Positions 22,433-32,435 are shown, counted from the stretch's first letter. The stretch: DNA of 64,000 nucleotides from Cherax quadricarinatus (GCF_038502225.1 NC_091303.1:27442830-27506829), one strand, 5' to 3'. The notes: a model not told the origin generated them from the letters alone. A program made the numbers and translations.

Positions 22433-22771
22433 TGTAGTGATACTGGTCCTGTGGGGAGCAGCAGCAGGATAATACTGCACCACCTCTAGGGGCCCTTAAC
22501 AACAACAACAGTTTGGTGTGTGTCATGGGCACCAACACATGGTGTGTGATTCTCTCCTACTTGATCCATTTATCAGCGATGCAGATTACATGGTGAGTTT
22601 AAATATGTGGCCTGTAGTTATAACTTTTCTCTTGACATATGCAAGACATCACCATCCCTGTAGAAGCTATTATTAGATGTACTAGTCATTATATTTTGTT
22701 GTTGCAGAAGTACTATGAAGATTCTATGTTCAATAAAGCCTAGAGATAAGGCCTGTGTTTCTATCACAACA
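22433..22771 (+). repeat. 3' LTR (339 bp)
   Basis: Same length and, by eye, the same sequence as the 5' LTR. AATAAA lies at 22732-22737. It is followed by the right TGCAT duplication (22772-22776). Confidence 0.93.
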
Positions 22772-22776
22772 TGCAT

Positions 22777-23050
22777 CCAACAAAATAAGCAGACTCTTGG
22801 ATGTCACTACTGCCCAGCTCCGGCTGGGTTACAAGTATCTTTGGCAGGTTAAATCACCACCACCAGATGTAGACCAAACGAAATGTAAACTTTGCCAGAT
22901 GGACTATTGTCACACCCTGCGTCATTATGTACTGGAGTGTGATAAAATTAATGAATTTAGAAATGGCAAAGTACTTTATCCACAGTGGTATATTGCAGAC
23001 CATTCTGGAGAAATACCCTGACTTTGCTAGCTGTAAATAAAGCATTACCA
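22777..23050 (+). pseudogene. LINE-I ORF2 C-terminal end and 3' UTR after the LTR element
   Basis: Continues ORF2: NKISRLLDVTTAQLRLGYKY then a zinc-like motif CKLCQMDYCHTLRHYVLEC. Compared with the copy at 34030-34345, 26 bases are missing after GAATTTAG (near 22965) between two AGAAA repeats, which shifts the final frame. The element ends with CTGTAAATAAAGCATTACCA and then (TG)n, not a poly(A). Confidence 0.85.
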
Positions 23051-23058
23051 CATGTGTG

Positions 23059-23097
<39 letters not shown>
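23051..23097. repeat. (TG)n microsatellite at LINE-I 3' end
   Basis: About 22 TG units with a few interruptions between the LINE-I 3' end and a LINE-B 3' end in opposite orientation. Confidence 0.9.
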
Positions 23098-23444
23098 ACT
23101 CACCTAGTTGAGATTGCAGGGGTCGAGTCCAAGCTCCTGTGTACTCACCTATTTGTACTCACCTATTTGTGGTTGCAGGGGTCGAGTCACAGCTCCTGGC
23201 CCCGCCTCTTCGCTGATTGCTACTAGGTCCTCTCTCTCCCTGCTCCATGAGCTCTATCATACCTCGCCTTAAACTATAGACTGTTCCCGTGTGTGTGTGT
23301 GTGTGTGTGTGTGTACTCACCTATTTGTGGTTGCAGGGGTCGAGTCACAGCTCCTGGCCCCGCCTCTTCGCTGATTGCTACTAGGTCCTCTCTCTCCCTG
23401 CTCCATGAGCTCTATCATACCTCGCCTTAAACTATAGACTGTTC

Positions 23445-23447
<3 letters not shown>
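23098..23447 (-). mobile_element. Three short LINE-B 3' ends separated by (GT)n
   Basis: Minus-strand pieces at 23098-23139, 23143-23289 and 23315-23447 match the last bases of LINE-B (34401-34460): GGGGTCGAG, CCACAAATAGGTGAGTAC on the minus strand. The last two pieces are near-identical for about 130 bp and both start, on the minus side, right after (AC)n with ACGGGAACAGTC. Each lies between GT tracts (23290-23314 in between). They look like extreme 5' truncations placed in a microsatellite, or copies spread by unequal exchange. Confidence 0.75.
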
Positions 23448-23797
<350 letters not shown>

Positions 23798-24262
23798 TCA
23801 ACAATCAATATTTGCACCAATAACTCACTCCAGTTGTGACCGGGTGTGGAAGTGTGAATTGCTCATTACACTATAATTTGTTCATGATTGTAGCCATGTA
23901 TAAACGTAAGTAACCATTCTTACAGTATTCATTACCTTTGTAACTTGTGAGTTCATTACCTTGTACCTAGTTCAGCCATCACAACTTTGGGAGCCCAGTC
24001 CCTGGACCCATTACGTACCTCTGTAATCTGTAAATACCTTTGTAACTTGTCATGATTGTGACTAGACCTACCTGGAGTTCATTACCTTTGTAAATTGTGA
24101 GTTCATTACATTTGTAAATTGTGAATTCATTACCTCTGTAACTTGCTCAGCTATCAAAACTTTGGAGTCCAGTCCCTGGACCAATTATGTACCTCTGTAA
24201 CCTTTTGACTACCGCCCACAGGATGGGTATGGGGTGCATAATAAACATATTAAACTAACTAA
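23798..24262 (+). mobile_element. 3' end of the gag-only/I-group family
   Basis: Plus-strand equivalent of the 3' UTR at 4071-4260: repeated TTCATTACCTTTGTAA segments, a GGAGTCCAGTCCCTGGACC inverted repeat, then GACTACCGCCCACAGGATGG and GCATAATAAACATATTAAACTAACT. It also contains an internal partial duplication of the TCCAGTCCCTGGACC part (near 23988 and 24168). No coding region. A related copy lies at 44430-44745. Confidence 0.75.
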
Positions 24263-24263
24263 C

Positions 24264-24509
24264 CAGTAATTGAGGTGTTTTATCTCCGTTATGCGCGCCA
24301 TGAAGGTTATCTGTACATTTTCTAGGTCAGCAATTTCACCTGCCTTGAAAGGTGCTGTTAGTGTGCAGCAATATTCCAGCCTAGATAGAACAAGCGACCT
24401 GAAGAGTGTCATCATGGGCTTGGCATCCCTAGTTTTGAAGGTTCTCCTTATCCATCCTGTCATTTTTCCAGCAGATGCGATTGATACAATGTTATGGTCC
24501 TTGAAGGTG
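24264..24509 (-). pseudogene. LINE-A fragment D
   Basis: The minus strand reads STFKDHNIVSIASAGKMTGW and LVLSRLEYCCTLTAPFKAGE, a segment of the LINE-A region after RT. Both ends are cut: the left by the gag-family tail, the right by LINE-D sequence. Confidence 0.85.
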
Positions 24510-24948
24510 CTGCCCAGTTGAACATAACAATTGACAATACTCCTATTGCTAGACATAATGAGGGCAAATTCCTGGGCCTGCACCTTGACAGCAACCTGAA
24601 ATTCAACACCCTTATCCAACAATAACAAGAAAAAGAAGTATCCAAAACAGTTGGGATCCTCTCTATGACATTCCCCGTGTCCGGCTAAACCTATACAAAA
24701 ATTCGATGTACTAAAAGAGCCTAAAATCTGGAACTCCCGCCTGAAAACTCTAGAACCTCTAGATCCTTGGGTCAGCAGCTGCAGCTGCAGCCGCAGCAAG
24801 CAGCAACAAGGCTGCTCCTATATCTTGCCGTCCCCTGGGCCTATCCGAACTCCAGTGATGGCCAAATTTGCAAGTACTGCTGCAACAACATGCAAGTTAA
24901 CTATAGTTACATAAAAACTGACGGTGACGACAACGAAATGGACTAAAT
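24510..24948 (+). pseudogene. LINE-D fragment, region after RT
   Basis: The plus strand can be read as LNITIDNTPIARHNEGKFLG then LHLDSNLKFNTLI, the segment after RT in Jockey/CR1-type LINEs, followed by a frameshifted C-terminal part ending near 24945. Stops interrupt it. Confidence 0.55.
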
Positions 24949-25684
24949 ACCTGGAGTTTACCTGGAGAGAGTTTCGGGGGTCAACGCCCCCGCGGCCCGG
25001 TCTGTGACCAGGCCTCCTGGTGGATCAGCCCCTGATCAACCAGGCTGTTGCTGCTGGCTGCACGCAAACCAACGTACGAGCCACAGCCCGGCTGATCAGG
25101 AACTGACTTTAGGTGATTGTCCAGTGCCAGCTTGAAGACTGCCAGGGGTCTGTTGGTAATCCCCCTTATGTATGCTGGGAGGCAGTTGAACAGTCTCGGG
25201 CCCCTGATACTTATTGTATGGTCTCTTAACGTGCTAGTGACACCCCTGCTTTTCATTGGGGGGATGGTGCATCGTCTGCCAAGTCTTTTGCTTTCGTAGT
25301 GAGTGATTTTCGTGTGCAAGTTCGGTACTAGTCCCTCTAGGATTTTCCAGGTGTATATAATCATGTATCTCTCCCTCCTGCGTTCCAGGGAATACAGGTT
25401 TAGAAACCTCAAGCGCTCCCAGTAATTGAGGTGTTTTATCTCCGTTATGCGGGCCGTGAAAGTTCTCTGTACATTTTCTAGGTCGGCAATTTCACCTGCC
25501 TTGAAAGGTGCTGTTAGAGTGCAGCAATATTCCAGCCTAGATAGAACAAGTGACCTGAAGAGTGTCATCATGGACTTGGCCTCCCTAGTTTTGAAGGTTC
25601 TCATTAACCATCCTGTCATTTTTCTAGCAGATGCGATTGATACAATGTTATGGTCCTTGAAGGTGAGATCCTCCGACATAATCA
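24949..25684 (-). pseudogene. LINE-A copy E, 3' part
   Basis: Open on the minus strand for about 235 codons (MSEDLTFKDHNIVSIASARK to EAWSQTGPRGR) with the stem-loop and (CTCCAGGTAAA)n tail at 24949-24985. It is truncated at 25684, before the RT boxes, where the LINE-2A 5' region begins. Confidence 0.88.
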
Positions 25685-26710
25685 GAAGAGGGACCGGCAT
25701 TCAAGTACCAGACCTGCTGCCAGACGTGAACCAGACACGAGACGTTTTCCACTAAATGAAATAACTGACCTCCATATCAACTGCACCAGTGTTTAACGGG
25801 AAGACAACATGGCAGAAATCCTGATCAACTAAATCTCCAAGGAAATGCCAGGTCTGTAGGACTTTTTTCTTCAGTGCCATACGAGGGAAAGATTTGAGCC
25901 TTTAAACATGGCTGACCGGCATTCAAACAGCAGCTACTGCCAGACGTACAACTAGCGAAGTGAAATTCTCATCTTTACTGACGTTCATCTGTTGACAGTA
26001 GCATCATATCTGTACCACCATCATATCACCTGTACCAGTGCTAACGAGAGGGAAACACAGGAGACATCGTCAAATCAACAGTACAAAACTCCAAGGTATA
26101 GGACGGTTATCCCTCAGTGCCAGTCGTGGGAAAGAAGTGAATAATTAAATAGTCAAGGTTAATGTTTTAGTAGCTGACCTATATTCAGCTGACCAGTGTA
26201 CAGTGAGAGAATCATAGCAGAAAAAGCCAAATATATCTATAAACTCAAGGAAAGTCAGGTGGTGTTACTCCCCTCAGTGTTTTAAAAATGGCCGAGTCAG
26301 CAAAACAGGTCAGGAGACAACAACACGACACAACCCCCGATAAATGGAATTGAGGGGGATTTGGAAGGATAAAACCATTGATTAAACCTTTCTGGTCTAC
26401 CAGAATGGAAATGAGTTAGAAGTTAATTGGTGAAGCCAGACTGTGAAGTGAGGTGGGTAGGGGAGGGTGTAATAAGGGGTTAAATGTAAGGGTGGTGTGA
26501 AGTTAAGGGAAAAGTGAGCAGTGAAGAGGGTTTTGAAGAGGTTAACTGTAAGGGTTTTGTGAAGTTAAGGGAAAAGTGAGCAGTGAAGAGGGTTTTGAAG
26601 AGGAAATTTTACTAGTAATTCAGTGTAATTAAAGCAGATACTAAGTGTACTAGGGACTGGAAAAGAGAAATAAATATTATTGTATATGAGTAAAAGAGCA
26701 AAGAGTGAAA
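25685..26710 (+). promoter_or_regulatory. LINE-2A 5' region with degenerate monomers
   Basis: Non-coding. GACCGGCATTCAA occurs at about 25691 and 25914, each followed by CTGCCAGACGT. ACCAGTG plus a downstream CTCCAAGG or CTCAAGG recurs at about 25785, 26034 and 26200, suggesting about three diverged monomers of roughly 200 bp. A separate 62-bp direct repeat (GTGAAGTTAAGGGAAAAGTG) starts at 26497 and 26559. Probably the promoter region; inferred. Confidence 0.5.
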
Positions 26711-27757
26711 ATGGCAGGCATTAGAGGGGTACAGGCTGCCATAATTATATTTATATTTCTTCTTCAATTCCATGAAGAAAGAAATCAGTCATGGGGGCTG
26801 GAAAAGGTGAATGGAGTAACAGCGCCCTGGACAGTAAAAGCCCAACAGTTGCCATCCTACCAGAAAAGTAAATATCACTATCGCCGCAAGGTATGGCAAC
26901 ACCGCATACCCAAACAAAAACAGTGGCACACAGCTCTTATTGTAGCGCTCTTAAGTGGTGATATCCAAATTAATCCAGGACCTCAAACTATTGTGCAGAG
27001 GCAAAACAGACAGATAAATGATGGCAATAATGACGGTCTAGTAGCTAGGGATGATAACCTTAACTCCATATGTAATGCATACATAGGTCAATGTGAGACA
27101 ATACAGCCATTATTATCTCAAACACTACCAAACAGGTGCATACACTGTACTAAAGTACGCATGAAAAACAGAAAAGGCACCTTATGTAAAATGTGTAAGG
27201 GGTGGGTGCATGATGGATGTATGTACAATTATAACAACGGTGCCAGAATTCATTTTGTGTGTAACAAATGCACTTTGGCACAGTTACCCTTTAGCAGTGA
27301 TGACATTGATTTACCTAATTTTAATACAAATGACCCATTGCCATATATTGATGATTATGATTGTTTTATGAAAACAGGCCTTCACTTTATTCATGTCAAT
27401 GCAAGATCACTTCTTCCTAAATTGGCAGAGATTATGATTCTAGCTAACAAAATTAGGGCGGCAGTTATAACCATCTCTGAATCTTGGTTGGATGATACGG
27501 TGACTGACGACGAGGTCAAAATAGATGGTTACAATATAAAACGCTTAGATAGGAACAGAAAGGGTGGTGGAGTATGTGCCTACATTAGAAATGACTTAGC
27601 TTACAACCCAAGACCTGATTTAAATAACAATAAACTGGAGATTCTATGGTTTGAAGTGCTGCTTCCCAAGACCAAACCCATCTTAGTAGGAACTAGTTAC
27701 CGCCCTCCTACCCAGGACCAGTTCTTAGAAGACTTTTCCAGAGTCTTGTCCGGAGTT
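26711..27757 (+). pseudogene. LINE-2A ORF, N-terminal part: 2A-like motif, PHD-like finger, endonuclease start
   Basis: Start ATG 26711. Residues 8-20 (QAAIIIFIFLLQF) are hydrophobic and signal-like. Residues 84-91 read DIQINPGP, a 2A-like ribosome-skipping motif (26960-26983). A Cys/His finger follows at about 140-185 (CIHC...CKMC...H...C...CNKC). The APE endonuclease begins at about 223 (FIHVNARSLLPKL, ESWLDD, GGGVCAYIRND). The frame is open up to the inserted 111-bp stub at 27758 and resumes at 27877 with GDFN. If the 2A works, the first 90 residues would be released separately from the enzyme. Confidence 0.85.
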
Positions 27758-27868
27758 AGTTAGTTTAATATGTTTATTATGCACCCCATACCCATCCTGT
27801 GGGCGGTAGTCAAAAGATTACAGAGGTACATAATTGGTCCAGGGACTGGACTCCAAAGTTTTGATTGC
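27758..27868 (-). mobile_element. 111-bp 3' stub of the gag-only family inside LINE-2A
   Basis: The last about 110 bases of the gag-only family in minus orientation, ending with the hairpin and AATAAA. It is flanked by CCGGAGTT at 27750-27757 and 27869-27876, an 8-bp target duplication. This is an extreme 5' truncation, the usual outcome of incomplete LINE-type reverse transcription. Confidence 0.88.
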
Positions 27869-27876
27869 CCGGAGTT

Positions 27877-30378
27877 GAAAGCAATTGCGAAACAATAATA
27901 CTGGGCGACTTCAATATCTGTTTTCAGCAACAAAATAACGGGCTATGCAAAAGGTATAAGCAAATTCTAGGATTAAATAGCTACACCCAACTAATTAATA
28001 AACCAACCCGGATCACACAGTTCTCAGCCACCCTAATTGACCACATACTTTGCAACCACGCTGAGAACATTAGTCAGTCAGGCGTCATTACCACAGGTCT
28101 TAGTGATCATTTCATCATTTACTGCACCAGGAAAATCACTAGGGATAGGATAGGCCTACACAGGACAATAAAAATGAGGTCAACTAGAAACTACAGTAAA
28201 GAAACACTGGTAAATAGGCTACACAATTGTGACTGGACAGAGATAACAAGTTGCACGGACGTAAACGATGCCTGGGAAAAATTCAAAACAATGTTCACTA
28301 CCATTCTTAATAATATTGCACCAGTTAAAGAGGTTAGGATTAAACGAAGAACTGAACCCTGGATGACTACTGAGATATTAGATAATATGAAATTCAGAGA
28401 CCAGCTGCTAAAAAGATTTAAAGCAAACAGACAGGATATTGCAGCACTAAATGAATTCCAAAGGGTGAGGAACAGAGTACAGAGGCTTATAAAAGGAGCA
28501 AAGGCAAAGCACTATTGCTCAAAAATTGAAGAATATAAGCATAACCCCAGAAAGCTCTGGCAACAACTAAAACAGTTGGGGTATAGCCATAAGCCAGTAG
28601 ATAGGTCTAACATAGTACTCACTATCGATAATGAGGTATGCCACGAAACATCTAAGGTGGCAAATTGCTTTAATTCCTACTACACATCTGTTGCATCAAC
28701 ACTAGTAAGTAAACTACCAGCTGCATCAAATACCTTTAACACAGACTCTGATAAGTTTCAAACATACTATACCAATAAAGGGGTAACCCCAAACAGTTGT
28801 CAACTAGTAAGTGTATCTCATGACTTTATTCTAAAAGAACTAAGCAGGTTAAACCCAACTAAGAGCACAGGCCCTGATAACATCCCGTCTAAGTTCCTAA
28901 AAGATGGTGCTTCTGAACTGTCAATCCCTATTGCTCACATAATAAATCTATCAATCACCACTAATACCGTACCGGAGGGGTTCAAGGAGGCCAGAGTTAC
29001 TCCTATCTTCAAGAAAAATAATAGGTCTGATGTAAGCAACTATAGACCTGTTAGTATACTCAGTATAATATCTAAAATTCTGGAGAGGGCGGTGTATTCT
29101 CAAGTAGTTAAGTACCTTAATGACAACAGCATTCTCCATAGCTATCAATCGGGCTTTAGAAGATCCTACTCAACCGATACCTCCCTTATTAATCTGATGG
29201 ATTACCTGAGAACTGAAATGTCAAAAGGGAACCTCATAGGTATGGTAACCTTAGACCTGCAAAAGGCCTTCGATACTGTCAACCACAATATATTATGTAA
29301 GAAACTTCAAGCTATCGGTATAGGTTCTGTAGACTGGTTTAAGTCCTACCTTAGCAACAGGAGACAAATAGTCAAAATCAACAAAACGGAATCAGAACCC
29401 CTGCCGATAACATGTGGAGTTCCCCAAGGTAGTATTCTGGGTCCCTTACTATTCTTATGTTATGTCAATGATATGCCTATCAGTGTCAAGTGCAAACTCC
29501 TACTGTATGCAGATGACAGTGCTCTGTTAGTGACAGGTAAAGACCCACAAGATATTGCTAATGTTTTAACACTGGAACTGGAGTCCTGCAGCAAATGGTT
29601 AGTAGACAACAAACTATCATTACACCTAGGGAAAACTGAAGCCATTCTCTTTGGAACGAAACATAAACTGAGAAGGGTAAATAATTTTAATGTTCAGTGT
29701 AATGGGGAGTCCATCACTTTGGTTTCATCAGTTAAATATCTGGGAATCCCCTTTGACCCATGCATGTCAGGAGAATTGATAGGGAACAGTGTAGTAAAGA
29801 AAGCGAATGCCAGGCTGAAGTTCCTGTATAGACAAGCACAGTGTCTACCTACTGAGGCTCGCAGGACCCTATGTCTAGCCCTTATACAATGCCATATGGA
29901 TTACGCTTGCTCTTCTTGGTACTCTGCCTTGACAAAAAAACTGAAAGATAGACTGCAAATCACCCAGAACAAAATCGTAAGATTCATCCTGGGGCTGGGA
30001 CCAAGAGAACATGTAGGCCAGGAGGAATTACAGCAGTTGGATATGCTGAATGTTGAAGACAGAGTAAAACAACTGAAGCTAAATCATGTTTATAAAATTG
30101 CTCACGAACAGTGTCCAGAATATCTTGCTGTCAATTTTGTCAAGGTTGGGAACCAAAGCAATCATAGTACTAGGGGGAGAGAGCACAACTTTGTAGTACC
30201 CACAGTCAGTGGCCAGGCTTCAAACACCTTTTATTGTACAGCAATAAAGGAATGGAACAGACTACCCACAAATGTCAAGGCCAGTCATAGCTTGAACCAG
30301 TTCAAGAAGACTGCCAAAAAGTGTCTGATGAATGAAGCAACAGAAAGGGAGGGGAATGATTTTCTATTTTTTAGCTAA
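27877..30378 (+). pseudogene. LINE-2A ORF, C-terminal part: endonuclease end and RT
   Basis: Continuous frame to the TAA at 30376. It opens with IILGDFNICFQQ and SDHFIIYC, the end of the APE endonuclease. RT boxes: KSTGPDNIPSKFL, NYRPVSILSIISKILE, TLDLQKAFDTVNHN, GVPQGSILGPLLF and LLYADDSALL (near 29505). A C-terminal region typical of CR1/L2-like elements follows (SSVKYLGIPFD, MDYACSSWYS, REHNFVVPTVSGQ, FYCTAIKEWNRLP). I see no stop or frameshift and all RT boxes are canonical. Confidence 0.88.
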
Positions 30379-30406
30379 AATACGTGTAAATTTTACCTTA
30401 TCCCTA

Positions 30407-30514
30407 GTAATGACCCTCGTATTGTAGATAGTCGTAATGACCCTCGGGTAGTAGATAGTCTTAATGACCCTCGTATTGTAGATAGTCTTAATGACCCTCG
30501 TGTAGTAGATAGTC
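30407..30514 (+). repeat. 27-bp tandem repeat, four units, in LINE-2A 3' UTR
   Basis: Units TAATGACCCTCG(T/G)(A/G)T... of 27 bp alternate between two variants (TATTGTAG and GTAGTAG). Confidence 0.85.
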
Positions 30515-30600
30515 TTTTTAGTATGATAATAAGATGTTATCTTCATTATAGAATAATAAGAAAATATTATAATCTTTATATTATAATAATAAGGTAAAAG

Positions 30601-30716
30601 GACCCCAATGGAAATAAGTCACTCTGTCTGACTTTTTTGGGTTATCCCAGGTTCTCTACACATATGCTGCTATGTATGATAATTCTATGTAACTGTATTG
30701 TGTATACCTGAATAAA

Positions 30717-30750
<34 letters not shown>
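30601..30750 (+). promoter_or_regulatory. LINE-2A 3' end with SINE-shared block and (TTAC)n tail
   Basis: GGACCCCAATGGAAATAAGT (30600-30619) and CTGACTTTTTTGGGTTATCC (about 30629-30648) closely match two blocks in the SINE at 32033-32333. The element ends with AATAAA and seven or eight TTAC units. Confidence 0.7.
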
Positions 30751-30859
30751 AACCTCATACTCAACCACCATTTTCAAAACTACCGTTAAAAAAACATCTC
30801 GTCTACCTAACACACCCCATCATCAGCTAACCAAATGAAAACCACTCAATTCTCTTTTT

Positions 30860-31974
30860 TAGATTAGATTTTGCCACCGAAGTGGCTAGTTTATTGTGCA
30901 CCCCATATCCATCGTGTGGATGGTAGCGCAAGAGCATATGGATACACAAAAGGCCTAGGAACTAGGCCCCAAAAGGGTTAACAGGTGCGCATAATGGATT
31001 TATATCTACTTATCTATCGTTCACTTATCTGTTACAAGCAAATTTAGGAAATTTGCTTAGTATATCTGGTATCTTATTTTCATTAATAAGATATCATGAC
31101 ATGTCACATAGGTTATTATACTGTCTGTCTCTGTATTCCTCAATAAGTGGACAATTAAGCACATAGTGTTCAAGAGAGTGACCATATGCCTGATCACATA
31201 ATTTACATTTAGTTTGATCATCATCTGTGTGTCTCCCAAACTGCCAGAAGTACTTGTAACCATGCCTAAGCCTGGCCACTACAACATCAGTCAGTCTGTT
31301 CACATTGCAAGTTGCTTCATAAACATACTTATCTACGTTCATGTTATCATAGTGGGTTATAGATCTACTCAGGCTTCTAACTGCATTCCTATAACAATCA
31401 TTTTCATTATTTACTTCTCTCCTAATATTATTCCTAATGCTAGACACAGATATACCAAAGTTATATTCTACATTCTCCTTCTGGGTACTCTTCTTGGCTA
31501 ACATATAAATTTTATCATGAAGGAGTAATCCAATGTGTGATAGGATCCATAGCAATTGTACATTATTTCCTTTGTCTCTGATTTTTGAGTATCTATACCT
31601 GGCTTCTCCAATGAGCATGTTGTTGGAGTCATTATATGAGTCAAGAGCCTTCAATGATGACATAGAATCAGTAATGATGATAGAGTCAAACTCGGTGTCA
31701 TAGGTTAGCTTTAGTGCCATTAGGATTTCAAACAATTCAGTTTGCAGTGTAGACGCCCAGTTGTTAATTCTTATGCCTAACTAAACAAATTTATTATCGT
31801 TCTTAACTCGGGAGGTGGCAACAAGAGCAGATGCAGCCCTGCCAGAAGACTCCAGTTTAGATCCATCAGTGTATATAACTTGTGATAACTTATTACTACC
31901 AGCTAGGCGAGAAATTTCTTCTTGAGCAGTTGCTTTAACAAGTGATTTAAGGAAGGGATTACTAGCAATGAGCT
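30860..31974 (-). pseudogene. LINE-I' fragment: RNase H and C-terminal end of an I-group LINE
   Basis: The minus strand encodes an RNase H (VIYTDGSKLESS, NNWASTLQTELFEILMALKL, ITDSMSSLKAL, WILSHIGLLLHDKIYMLAKK) and a C-terminal zinc-like motif CKLCDQAYGHSLEHYVLNC, homologous to but clearly diverged from LINE-I. An in-frame TAG lies between two parts of the RNase H near 31781. The 3' UTR (30860-31010) ends with a hairpin CCATCCACACGATGG then ATATGGGGTGCACAATAAA. 5'-truncated and inactive. Confidence 0.82.
30890..30930 (-). promoter_or_regulatory. 3' hairpin plus AATAAA of LINE-I'
   Basis: On the minus strand, CCATC/GATGG pair perfectly around CACAC; then TATGGGGTGCACAATAAA. About 24 of 29 positions match the gag-only family's terminal motif (4090-4129). 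Confidence 0.6.
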
Positions 31975-32031
31975 TCTGGCTTCTGACACAAGCATGCCAC
32001 AATTTATACTTAATGAGTTGAGAGCATTTAT
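31975..32031 (-). pseudogene. LINE-I copy 2, inverted segment (part 1)
   Basis: The minus strand matches LINE-I RNase H DNA at about 18079-18135 (CATAAATGCTCTCAACTCAT). It joins LINE-I' at 31974 and the SINE at 32032. Confidence 0.75.
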
Positions 32032-32333
32032 GGATAAGATAAGATAAGATAAGATTTTGTTCGGATTTTTAACCCCGGAGGGTTAGCCACCCAGGATAAC
32101 CCAAGAAAGTCAGTGCGTCATCGAGGACTGTCTAACTTATTTCTATTGGGGTCCTTAATCTTGTCCCCCAGGATGCGACCCACACCAGTCGACTAACACC
32201 CAGGTACCTATTTGCTGCTAGGTGAACAGGACAATAGGTGTAAGGAAACGTGTCGGAATTTCCACCCGCCGGGAATCGAACCCGGGCCCTCCGTGTGTGA
32301 AGTGGGAGCTTTAGCCACCAGACCACCGGGCCA
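32032..32333 (-). mobile_element. tRNA-Val-derived SINE, full length
   Basis: On the minus strand it opens GGCCCGGTGGTCTGGTGGCT and has a B box GGGTTCGATTCCC, spaced as in a tRNA promoter. The anticodon-arm equivalent reads CTTCACACACGGAG, with CAC as in tRNA-Val. The body holds GGACCCCAATAGAAATAAGT and CTGACTTTCTTGGGTTATCC, then ACCCTCCGGGGTTAAAAATC and a (TTATC)n tail. The head would be transcribed by Pol III and the tail copied by a LINE. It sits inside LINE-I copy 2, where about 20 bases of target are missing instead of being duplicated. Confidence 0.88.
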
Positions 32334-32336
32334 ATT

Positions 32337-32426
32337 ACAATGTCAACCTTAGATACATGGACGCATTTGAATGCAAGGAGTATGGCAAACGGTTCTGTTT
32401 GAAGGGTAGAGGCCCAGTTATTGATG
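32337..32426 (-). pseudogene. LINE-I copy 2, inverted segment (part 2)
   Basis: The minus strand reads INNWASTLQTEPFAILLAFK then CVHVSKVDIV, equal to LINE-I at about 17969-18055. With part 1 it forms one inverted LINE-I segment split by the SINE. Confidence 0.8.
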
Positions 32427-32435
32427 CAAGCCAGA

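Larger units (their letters stand above)
18425..22771 (+). mobile_element. Ty3/gypsy-type LTR retrotransposon, complete
   Basis: A 4347-bp element with two 339-bp LTRs (18425-18763, 22433-22771), TG...CA ends, a 5-bp TGCAT target duplication, one gag-pol ORF and a polypurine tract. The LTRs look identical by eye over their full length, so the insertion is recent relative to its neighbours. Pol order is PR-RT-RH-IN, as in Ty3/gypsy. There is no envelope frame. It lies inside LINE-I ORF2, so it is younger than that LINE. Confidence 0.95.
11647..23050 (+). mobile_element. LINE-I: long I-group LINE with nested LTR element
   Basis: Long 5' region (11647-13167), ORF1 with CCHC knuckles (13168-14987), ORF2 with endonuclease, RT and RNase H (from 15004), then a short 3' end at about 23050 running into (TG)n. 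An LTR retrotransposon is inserted at 18425-22771. A second copy of the family, without the LTR insertion, is partly preserved at 33777-34345 and gives the empty-site sequence. Without the LTR element LINE-I is about 7.1 kb. The 5' boundary is set by where LINE-A homology stops and is approximate. Confidence 0.85.
25685..30750 (+). mobile_element. LINE-2A: single-ORF LINE with 2A-like motif
   Basis: 5' region with degenerate repeats (25685-26710), one long ORF in two parts (26711-27757 and 27877-30378), 3' UTR with 27-bp repeats, and a (TTAC)n tail (30718-30750). The frame would run through 1182 codons if the 111-bp insertion at 27758-27868 and its 8-bp duplication were absent. The one-ORF layout with a zinc finger, APE endonuclease and RT but no RNase H fits the CR1/L2/Daphne-type groups; the exact clade needs a tree. 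Confidence 0.88.

Noticed and set aside
32262..32333. Functional tRNA-Val gene
   Set aside because: The head has A- and B-box-like motifs and CAC in the loop position, but acceptor-stem pairing is poor and it continues into a SINE body and tail.
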